Positions 7,916 through 14,040 of a stretch of 19,719 bases of DNA are shown here, piece by piece. The number at the start of each line of letters is the position of its first letter. The stretch's first letter is position 1. The notes under the pieces are model-generated. The model saw only the letters and a list, made by a program, of their open reading frames with translations, had not been told where the DNA came from and searched no databases. Where the stretch lies: NCBI GenBank assembly GCA_002407775.1, contig DHOP01000075.1, positions 1 through 19,719 of the forward strand, written 5' to 3'. The position numbers and the translations under genes were made by a program. This DNA is from Prevotella sp. UBA5387. Lineage in GTDB: Bacteria; Bacteroidota; Bacteroidia; Bacteroidales; Bacteroidaceae.

Positions 7916-8305
7916 ATGACACTTTACCATCTTATTCAGGCTTACAACTTCGATGAGGTCATGCCTGTAATCGTTGATATGTTTCCAGGTACCAGTAAAT
8001 ATGAGGAACCTTTAAGAGAGGCCTATAAAATCCTCATGAGCATGAGACCTGTAGAATCTAAGAAGATCATCAACTATAAGATTATGGATGTACCCGGGAC
8101 AAGCCAACATTACGTAGGTGCCGAGGACCGAGACTTTGATGCTTCCTGGGAGGTCTTATTAGGAAAAAATGTATCAAGGGGACGGGGAGTAGACCTCTCT
8201 GATATTGAGATTTTAGCCAATTGTTTGGTCAATATCTGCTTTATCGGACGCCATCCTAGGGCTTTCGACGCTGCTTACAATCAGCTTACTAGACCTGAAC
8301 GTTAG
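7916..8305 (+). CDS. Small hypothetical protein (possibly DUF6557 family)
   Basis: 129 residues, no signal peptide, membrane helix or known catalytic motif. The sequence is mixed helical with a charged centre (VGAEDRDFDASWEVLLGKNV) and the C-terminal IEILANCLVNICFIGRHPRAFDAAY. I recall similar Bacteroidetes proteins under DUF6557 but cannot confirm this. It reads as a real gene: a plausible amino-acid composition throughout, and a perfect terminator 14 nt after its stop. No TAnnTTTG element is visible in the 56 nt between the upstream hairpin and the ATG, so its promoter is unclear and partial readthrough from ribH is possible. The function is unknown. Confidence 0.7.
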   Translation: MTLYHLIQAYNFDEVMPVIVDMFPGTSKYEEPLREAYKILMSMRPVESKKIINYKIMDVPGTSQHYVGAEDRDFDASWEVLLGKNVSRGRGVDLSDIEILANCLVNICFIGRHPRAFDAAYNQLTRPER

Positions 8306-8319
8306 ACCATAACAAACTG

Positions 8320-8351
8320 AAAGGGAGAGCACTTGCTCGTGCTCTCCCTTT
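8320..8351. terminator. Bidirectional intrinsic terminator
   Basis: Perfect 13-bp stem AAAGGGAGAGCAC / GTGCTCTCCCTTT with the 6-nt loop TTGCTC. The symmetric A/T ends make it usable in both directions. It sits between two convergent genes, the small + strand gene ending at 8305 and the minus-strand lipoprotein ending at 8445, and probably serves both. Confidence 0.85.
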
Positions 8352-8444
8352 GCGTTAATACCTAATGTAACTTGCACTTTCTAATTTTATACTATTTAAC
8401 TTGAGGAATACGTGCAACATTTCGTCATATTGAATTCTTTCACT

Positions 8445-9008
8445 TCATCCTCCCTCGTATTCATCTGTTCCAGAATCAGTATCCAGTACATTGTCCTTGA
8501 TAAGTGACGCATCACCATATTTATCTATCTGAAGTACCATCGGAGTATATTCATCACTAGACTTATCTGGATTTCCTACACTTGCTGCGAAAACAAGCTT
8601 GTTTTCATAGACCTTCACAAAGACAATTCCCAAAAGCGCACCATGACTATAATTGTTTTTGTCTACATAATCTTTAAAGAAACTTTTAGTGAAAACCCGC
8701 TTGAAAAACTCTGAGCCATCAGCTCTAACAATCCTAATAGTGATTCGATTATCAAAGTAATCTGTAACACCATCAGTTGCCAAATCCAATGTAGAGTCAG
8801 CTCTAAGCGTTGTTTCTATAGTATATTTGTTTCCCTCCCAATCTACTTTCTGTGTCTGCGAATAGTCGCCCATCTTTTGTATTTTGGGGGTTGCTGGCTT
8901 CTCCGATTTCTTTTTGGTAATAATTATGGTATCACTCTTCTTTTCCTTACAGGACACAAAAAGCACCAAGGAAAGAGCTAAGGTGGTTATGCCTAAAAAT
9001 CTCTTCAT
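8445..9008 (-). CDS. DUF4738-like lipoprotein
   Basis: 187 residues from the ATG at 9008. The N-terminus MKRFLGITTLALSLVLFVSC is a lipoprotein signal with lipobox FVSC and acylated C20. Residues after the Cys are basic (KEKK) rather than acidic, which argues against the Bacteroidetes surface-export signal and for a periplasm-facing lipoprotein. The body (DYSQTQKVDWEGNKYTIETT, DYFDNRITIRIVRADGSEFFKR, MVLQIDKYGDASL) is predicted beta-rich and resembles the DUF4738 family, as recalled. The function is unknown. I preferred 9008 over the in-frame ATG at 9062 because a full consensus promoter lies between them at 9032-9063. Confidence 0.78.
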   Translation of the reverse strand: MKRFLGITTLALSLVLFVSCKEKKSDTIIITKKKSEKPATPKIQKMGDYSQTQKVDWEGNKYTIETTLRADSTLDLATDGVTDYFDNRITIRIVRADGSEFFKRVFTKSFFKDYVDKNNYSHGALLGIVFVKVYENKLVFAASVGNPDKSSDEYTPMVLQIDKYGDASLIKDNVLDTDSGTDEYEGG

Positions 9009-9031
9009 AAATAATAGGATTAATGCACATG

Positions 9032-9063
9032 CAAAGTTAAATAAAAAATTCAATAAATGCAAA
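9032..9063 (-). promoter_or_regulatory. Full-consensus promoter of the lipoprotein gene
   Basis: On the minus strand TTTG (9063 down to 9060), a 20-nt spacer, and TAACTTTG (9039 down to 9032) match both halves of the Bacteroidetes consensus TTTG-N19-21-TAnnTTTG. This is the best promoter in the window. The -33 box overlaps the T-run of the terminator at 9061-9093. Confidence 0.8.
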
Positions 9064-9093
9064 AAGGCATTCTCTATTCACATGAAGAATGCC
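9061..9093 (-). terminator. Intrinsic terminator for the DUF4890 gene
   Basis: On the minus strand GGCATTCT and AGAATGCC form an 8-bp stem whose loop can pair further (TTCA/TGAA), immediately followed by TTTTT (9065-9061). It lies about 100 nt downstream of the DUF4890 stop codon. Confidence 0.75.
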
Positions 9094-9196
9094 CTTGTCC
9101 CAAATACACTAAACCTTTTTTACCTATTGAGATTCACACGATATATTAAAAGTTTAGTTTATGAATTGTTAAATCTATCTCTTCAAGATTTCTCAC

Positions 9197-9664
9197 TTAG
9201 AAATTATTATTACCATCGCGTTGATTACGATTCGTACCATTACCACGACCTTGCATGCGCTGTTCTTGAGCTTTCTCATACTTTGAATACTGCTCATCGG
9301 TCATGATTTTTTTGAGTTTCTGCTGGTAATCCTCCATATTTCCCCTTCCTTTCTTTGCCCAAGCCTCAGCCTGTTCAGGAGTAGGACGATTCACAGAGTT
9401 TCGCATACCACCGCGTTGTCCACGATGTCCCATGTTTCGACCTCCCATGGGTGCGAATTTCATATCGAATTCCTTATTGAGTTCTAAAAGTTGTTTAGCC
9501 TGGTCCTGATTAAGTCCATATCGACTCACCATGCGGTCAGTTCGACGCTGAACCATCTCTGAGCGGTCCATTCTAGTTTGAGGCTTATCACCATCTTTGT
9601 TCTGTGCGTTCATTGTCGTAATTGACATCATCAACACTGCAAGCATCATTACTATTTTCTTCAT
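9197..9664 (-). CDS. Secreted DUF4890-like protein, Spy/CpxP-reminiscent
   Basis: 155 residues from the ATG at 9664. MKKIVMMLAVLMMSITTMNA is a Sec signal peptide with probable cleavage after A20 (MNA/QN), giving a periplasmic or secreted protein. The mature part is highly charged and rich in Arg, Gln, Met and Gly: an LNQDQAKQLLELNKEF helix, a flexible GGRNMGHRGQRGG linker, and an EDYQQKLKKIMTDEQYSKYEKAQEQRM helix, then a low-complexity Asn/Gly/Arg tail. The L-xx-Q-A-K-Q-L and M-T-DEQ-Y-xK-Y pattern recalls the LTxxQ helices of Spy/CpxP periplasmic chaperones; this is a resemblance only. The open frame extends 42 codons further upstream, but the signal peptide fixes the start. It is divergent from the DUF4230 pair. 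Confidence 0.8.
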   Translation of the reverse strand: MKKIVMMLAVLMMSITTMNAQNKDGDKPQTRMDRSEMVQRRTDRMVSRYGLNQDQAKQLLELNKEFDMKFAPMGGRNMGHRGQRGGMRNSVNRPTPEQAEAWAKKGRGNMEDYQQKLKKIMTDEQYSKYEKAQEQRMQGRGNGTNRNQRDGNNNF

Positions 9665-9830
9665 AACGTTCTGATTAAATCGTTGAATTAAAAATGTTTT
9701 TGTTCGAGACACCATACTGGTTAATCTCCAAATTAGCTGCAACTGATTTTTTGACGTGATTAATGCACCAAGGTTTAATTTTCTATTCAAAATTAATTTT
9801 ATTAAACAATAAATCTACATTTATTTTCTT

Positions 9831-9838
9831 TATATTTG
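9831..9838 (+). promoter_or_regulatory. -7 promoter element of the DUF4230 pair
   Basis: TATATTTG matches TAnnTTTG and lies 22 nt before the start codon at 9861. No TTTG is found at the -33 position. Confidence 0.5.
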
Positions 9839-9860
9839 CAAGAACACTTGATATGATACA

Positions 9861-10523
9861 ATGAGTCCAAGACATTCACTATACATTCTTTTAATACTTC
9901 TATTCGCTGCATGCGGAGGTGAGCTGGAAGAACAACAATCTGACAATCAGCCTGTAGATACCATTCCCATGATGGTGATGCGTATTCAGAAGTGCTCCAA
10001 ACTTTATACTTCCGAATATCTTCTCCACAAGATAGTAACATATGGTGACTCGGCATCAATTAATGGCACGTTCCTCCATAGAAATTTCAAAATCAACCTT
10101 CCATTTGGAAAACGGCGAGTGGCCATTCCGATAACGGCAAGCGTCAAGGCATACATCGACTTTGGAAACTTCTCTGAAAAAAATGTAAGAAGGCATGGGG
10201 ATAAAGTAGAAATCATTCTTCCCGATCCAAGCATCACTATGACAAGCACTCAGGTCGACCACGAAGCCATAAAGAAAAGAGTACCTATGTTACGAAGTAA
10301 TTTTACTGATGAGGAGATAACCCATATCCAGCAGCAAGGCCGTCAAGAAATGATCAATTCAATTGCAAAGCTGGGTATTGTTGAAAATGCTCGTCTTAGT
10401 GCTACTCGCCAACTTATTCCCATCATTGAGCAAATGGGGTACAAAGAGGATAATGTTACAATTACTTTTCGTAAAAAATACAGTATTGATGACCTATCAT
10501 CTATCATCAAGACTATAGACTAA
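9861..10523 (+). CDS. DUF4230 domain lipoprotein
   Basis: 220 residues. The signal sequence ends in lipobox FAAC with lipidated C18 (SLYILLILLFAAC). The acidic stretch just after it (CGGELEE) could act as a surface lipoprotein export signal of the Bacteroidetes type. The rest is a DUF4230 domain: a strand-rich part with LYTSEYLLHKIVTYGD (about 50-65), INLPFGKRRVAIPITASVKAYIDFG and GDKVEIILPDPSITM, then a helical part (DEEITHIQQQGRQEMINSIAKLG; ARLSATRQLIPIIEQMGY) and a final ITFRKKY strand. The function of DUF4230 is unknown. It is followed after 5 nt by a second DUF4230 gene, so the two products are probably made and used together. Confidence 0.82.
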   Translation: MSPRHSLYILLILLFAACGGELEEQQSDNQPVDTIPMMVMRIQKCSKLYTSEYLLHKIVTYGDSASINGTFLHRNFKINLPFGKRRVAIPITASVKAYIDFGNFSEKNVRRHGDKVEIILPDPSITMTSTQVDHEAIKKRVPMLRSNFTDEEITHIQQQGRQEMINSIAKLGIVENARLSATRQLIPIIEQMGYKEDNVTITFRKKYSIDDLSSIIKTID

Positions 10524-10528
10524 ACTTC

Positions 10529-11167
10529 ATGAAAAACATACTGCATTTTATCATTAATCTGCTTCGAAGCATTTACAAGTTACTTAAAACACGCATCGGC
10601 TTTGTCATTAGTTTCTTTGTAATAGTTGTCGTATGCTTGATATGGTTGTTCAGGGGCTGCTCGTCTAAGGTACAGACTGAAGGTCGTATTGAGATAACGC
10701 CTGTTCAGATATCCAAAATTCAAAGTATCGGCCAGTGGGAGTTCCTTGCTATCAGTGACGAAGAACTCATAGACACTATCCGCCATGGATTTTTCGGAGA
10801 CGATGAACTTGCCCGAATATATTACGGCACTCTGCGATTGGGCATCGATCTTAATGAGACAGAAGAAGGGTGGATTAAAATGGATAAAGATACTGTTGTC
10901 GCCAAACTCCCCCCAATAAAGTTGCTTGATGAACACTTCATTGATGAAGCTCTGACCAAGGCCTTTTATGAAAAGGGTAAATGGAGCGAAGAAGAGAAGG
11001 CTACTCTCACCCTTCGTGCGTCAGAAACAATGAAAGCAAGATGTTTAACCTTAGCAAACATTCGCAGTGCTGAGCAAAATGCCTCCCTCCAATTTAACAA
11101 TTTACTCCGTTCTATGGGCTTTAAGTTCTCTCGGATACGATTTGCAGACACATCAACTCATAAATGA
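10529..11167 (+). CDS. DUF4230 domain protein with a transmembrane anchor
   Basis: 212 residues. A basic amphipathic N-terminus precedes one membrane helix (about 23-41, GFVISFFVIVVVCLIWLF), followed by RGCSS; the Arg three residues before this Cys spoils a lipobox, so it is an anchored rather than lipidated protein. The DUF4230 domain follows in the same order as in the upstream gene: VQISKIQSIGQWEFLAISDEEL, a beta-rich part (ELARIYYGTLRLGIDL, DKDTVVAKLPPIKLLDE), and helices (SEEEKATLTLRASETMKARCLT; ASLQFNNLLRSMGF). It is a divergent paralogue of the neighbour. It starts 5 nt after it, in the same operon. Its 3' side has no clear terminator on the + strand. The function is unknown. Confidence 0.82.
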   Translation: MKNILHFIINLLRSIYKLLKTRIGFVISFFVIVVVCLIWLFRGCSSKVQTEGRIEITPVQISKIQSIGQWEFLAISDEELIDTIRHGFFGDDELARIYYGTLRLGIDLNETEEGWIKMDKDTVVAKLPPIKLLDEHFIDEALTKAFYEKGKWSEEEKATLTLRASETMKARCLTLANIRSAEQNASLQFNNLLRSMGFKFSRIRFADTSTHK

Positions 11168-11325
11168 TTGCACTACTGAAGAAAATAAACTTTTATCTAG
11201 AAATTCGCAGGTGGCACACGAATTGATCTGAATAAAATGAAAATTAGCAGTATTAAGTAGTTGGCAAAATATTTTCCTAAAATAAGAAAAAAACTACTAC
11301 GCACTGATAAGCTTTAAAAAACAGA

Positions 11326-11360
11326 TCCATGCTATAAAATGAATTATTATATAGCATGGA
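11326..11360 (-). terminator. Intrinsic terminator of the acn-icd-gltA operon
   Basis: Eleven-bp stem TCCATGCTATA / TATAGCATGGA with a 13-nt loop. On the minus strand it is followed after TCTG by six T residues (11319 down to 11314). It lies about 65 nt downstream of the gltA stop codon. Confidence 0.75.
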
Positions 11361-11403
11361 ACTAATTGAAATATCATCTCGCTATTGACGAGAGAAATAA
11401 GGA

Positions 11404-11417
11404 ATATCCTAGGATAT
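11404..11417. repeat. 14-bp perfect palindrome after gltA
   Basis: ATATCCTAGGATAT is a perfect palindrome with a CCTAGG core, 7 nt beyond the gltA stop codon. With no unpaired centre it would make a poor RNA hairpin and looks more like a dimeric protein-binding site, or chance. Confidence 0.5.
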
Positions 11418-11424
11418 ACTATTG

Positions 11425-12777
11425 TTATCGATCTTTCAAAGCAACGTAGTTGCGTTGATCTTGAATGTTCTTGTAAGCAGGACGGATAATACGGCTATTA
11501 TCAAAGTGAAGTTCTTCAATGCGATGGGCAGTCCATCCCACAATGCGTGCCATTGCAAATACAGGGGTATATATCTCCTGTGGTAGACCAATCATTTCAT
11601 ATATAAATCCACTGTAAAAATCTAGATTAGCACAAATAGGCTTCTTAGTCTTACGGTGGTTTGTCACACACTTAATTCCTTCTTGCTCGATAAGTTTCAA
11701 GAATTCGTATTCCTTTTCTCTCCCTTTCTCCTTGGCTAATTCTCCCGCTAGTTTCTTCAATTCAATAGCACGAGGATCACTCATTGTATAAATAGCGTGA
11801 CCTATGCCATAAATGAGTCCCGACTTGTCATAAGCATCTTTGTTAAGCATCCTATTGAGATACGTATCGATCTCATCTTCATTTGTCCAATCCACAATTG
11901 CCTCTTTCAAGTGATGGAACATATTTACAACCTTGATATTGGCTCCTCCATGGAGGGGTCCCTTAAGCGAACCAATACCAGCTGCTATGCTAGAATATGT
12001 GTCTGTACGAGTAGACGAAGTAACACGTACAGTGAACGTAGAATTATTACCTCCACCATGCTCTTCCTGAATAATCAAAAGAAGATCGAGTACACGCGCA
12101 TCAAGATTTGTATATTTCTCTCCCTTTAACATATAGAGGAAGTTTTCAGCAATGGTCTTTTTCTCAAGTGGGAAACGGATATTCAAACTATGGCCATACA
12201 CAGAATGACGATAGATGTTATATGCATAAGCAACGATGGTGGGAAACTGAGCGATGAGTTGTATGCTCTGACGCATAAGATTATCACGCGATATGTCATC
12301 GGGGTTTTCATCAAATGTGTACATTTCCAACACACAACGTGCCAAGATATTCATAATATCAGAACCCTCCAAGTCAACAAGATGAACAACAGTACGATGG
12401 TCCAAAGCCATGTTTTCATTGAGCAACTCTTGGAAAGCATGAAGTTCCTCACGGTCTGGGAGTTTACCGGAAAGCAATAGATAAGCTGTCTCCTCAAATC
12501 CAAAACGCTTCTCTGCCAAAACTGGCGAAACCAATTCATCGAGTTCATAACCCCGATAGTAGAGTCTCCCTGGACAGGCAATGATATTACCATCTTTATC
12601 TCTCTCGTAACCAACGACATTGCCTATATTGGTTAGCCCTACAAGGACACCACTTCCATCCTCGTTTCTCAATCCCCGTTTCACACCATACTGCTGAAAT
12701 GCCTCATTTGGAATTTTGCAGGTATTCTTAATCTCGTCACTAAGCTTGTATATCAAATACTCTTTCTTCATTGTCAT
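11425..12777 (-). CDS. gltA: Citrate synthase
   Basis: 450 residues. It condenses oxaloacetate with acetyl-CoA to citrate. The catalytic triad can be placed: H240 in EEHGGGNNSTF, H276 in LKGPLHGGAN, and D386 in NLDFYSGFIYEM. The C-terminal GWTAHRIEEL substrate segment is also present. The N-terminal extension before the core (VKRGLRNEDGSGVLVGLTN, then GYERDKDG) is typical of the longer Bacteroidetes/Clostridia-type enzymes. ATGs at 12777 and 12771 are both possible starts; MKKEYLIYKL (12771) fits relatives slightly better. It is the last gene of the operon, 48 nt after icd. A methylcitrate synthase is possible by family, but linkage with aconitase and IDH favours citrate synthase. Confidence 0.92.
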   Translation of the reverse strand: MTMKKEYLIYKLSDEIKNTCKIPNEAFQQYGVKRGLRNEDGSGVLVGLTNIGNVVGYERDKDGNIIACPGRLYYRGYELDELVSPVLAEKRFGFEETAYLLLSGKLPDREELHAFQELLNENMALDHRTVVHLVDLEGSDIMNILARCVLEMYTFDENPDDISRDNLMRQSIQLIAQFPTIVAYAYNIYRHSVYGHSLNIRFPLEKKTIAENFLYMLKGEKYTNLDARVLDLLLIIQEEHGGGNNSTFTVRVTSSTRTDTYSSIAAGIGSLKGPLHGGANIKVVNMFHHLKEAIVDWTNEDEIDTYLNRMLNKDAYDKSGLIYGIGHAIYTMSDPRAIELKKLAGELAKEKGREKEYEFLKLIEQEGIKCVTNHRKTKKPICANLDFYSGFIYEMIGLPQEIYTPVFAMARIVGWTAHRIEELHFDNSRIIRPAYKNIQDQRNYVALKDR

Positions 12778-12825
12778 GTTAACTTGCTTTCTTAAAAGGA
12801 ACCATACTCTATTATCTAACTCTTT

Positions 12826-14007
12826 TTACTCTAACGCATTAATGACTGCTTCACCAAACTTTCTTGTACTCACCGACTGACCATTGGACATGAATCGTGC
12901 CAAGTCATTGGTTGCTATTCCACTTTGGAATAGCTTTGACAAAGCATTGTTAATCAGCTCTGCGGCTTCATTCCATCCAATATAGTCCAACATCATCACT
13001 GCTGAAAGGATAAGACTCGATGGGTTGACCAAGTCCTTGCCAGCAATGTCGGGCGCAATACCGTGGGTTGCTTCGAATATTGCGTGGCCAGTATCGTAAT
13101 TGATATTTGCCCCAGGTGCTATGCCAATTCCACCTACCTGTGCTGCTAACATGTCAGACACATAGTCGCCATTAAGGTTCAGAGTGGCAATGACGCTATA
13201 ATCCTGCGGCTTAATAAGGGCATTTTGCAAGAACGCATCGCAAATGCAGTCCTTAATGACGAGTTTCCCACTCTTTATAGCTTCACCGTATTCACGCTCA
13301 GCAAGTTCATATCCCCATTTCTTAAAGCCTCCTTCAGTAAACTTCATGATGTTTCCCTTATGAACAAGGGTGACTGATGGCAAATCGTGTGAAAGAGCAT
13401 ATTCAATGGCTGCACGGATAAGTCTCTCTGATCCCTCTCTACTTACAGGCTTAACTCCGAAGCCAGAACTTTGGGGGAATCGAACCTTAGTGACACCCAT
13501 TTCATCATGCAAGAAGTTATAGAAACGCTGTGCGTCTTCTGTGCCGGCCTCCCACTCTATGCCAGCATAGATGTCTTCAGTATTCTCTCTGAAGATACAC
13601 ATGTCGACCAACTCGGGACGTTTGACTGGACTTTCGATACCATCGAAATAGCGCACGGGACGTTGACATACATAGAGATCGAGGGTTTGTCTCAATGCCA
13701 CGTTAAGGCTACGGATTCCCCCTCCAACAGGTGTCATGAGCGGACCTTTAATACCCACAAGGCACTCTTTGAAGGCATCTATCGTTGCCTGAGGTAACCA
13801 TTCTCCCGTTTTGTCGTAAGCCTTTCCTCCTGCCAACACCTCTGTCCATTCAATCTTACGGCTTTCTCCGTAAGCCTTTTTCACTGCTGCGTCAACAACA
13901 GCCTGAGCTACTGGTGTTATTTCAACTCCCACACCATCGCCTTCAATAAATGGGATAGTTGCTATATCTGGTACATTAAGTTGTCCTTGTATCTTTGATA
14001 TCTTCAT
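12826..14007 (-). CDS. icd: Isocitrate dehydrogenase, probably NAD+-dependent
   Basis: 393-residue beta-decarboxylating dehydrogenase producing 2-oxoglutarate. Isocitrate-site residues match E. coli Icd: GGGIRSLNVALRQ with S100 (E. coli S113), the IFRENTEDIYAG stretch with Y147 (Y160), and K217 in HKGNIMKF (K230). The cofactor loop reads HGIAPDIAGKD, with D320 and I321 where NADP+-specific E. coli has K344 and Y345, and N367 in place of Y391; R371 (R395) is kept. Loss of these 2'-phosphate contacts suggests NAD+ use, which is an inference from sequence. It lies 33 nt after acn and 48 nt before gltA. S100 is present, but no isocitrate dehydrogenase kinase gene is in the window. Confidence 0.92.
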   Translation of the reverse strand: MKISKIQGQLNVPDIATIPFIEGDGVGVEITPVAQAVVDAAVKKAYGESRKIEWTEVLAGGKAYDKTGEWLPQATIDAFKECLVGIKGPLMTPVGGGIRSLNVALRQTLDLYVCQRPVRYFDGIESPVKRPELVDMCIFRENTEDIYAGIEWEAGTEDAQRFYNFLHDEMGVTKVRFPQSSGFGVKPVSREGSERLIRAAIEYALSHDLPSVTLVHKGNIMKFTEGGFKKWGYELAEREYGEAIKSGKLVIKDCICDAFLQNALIKPQDYSVIATLNLNGDYVSDMLAAQVGGIGIAPGANINYDTGHAIFEATHGIAPDIAGKDLVNPSSLILSAVMMLDYIGWNEAAELINNALSKLFQSGIATNDLARFMSNGQSVSTRKFGEAVINALE

Positions 14008-14040
14008 ATTCTGAAATCTATTATATAGTATTGACCCTAA

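Noticed and set aside
8884..9306. 140-codon + strand open frame
   Set aside because: It crosses the signal peptide of one minus-strand gene, a terminator, a promoter and the end of another; it is a shadow frame.
9665..9790. 42-codon N-terminal extension of the DUF4890 protein
   Set aside because: A standard signal peptide begins at 9664; the extension would bury it.
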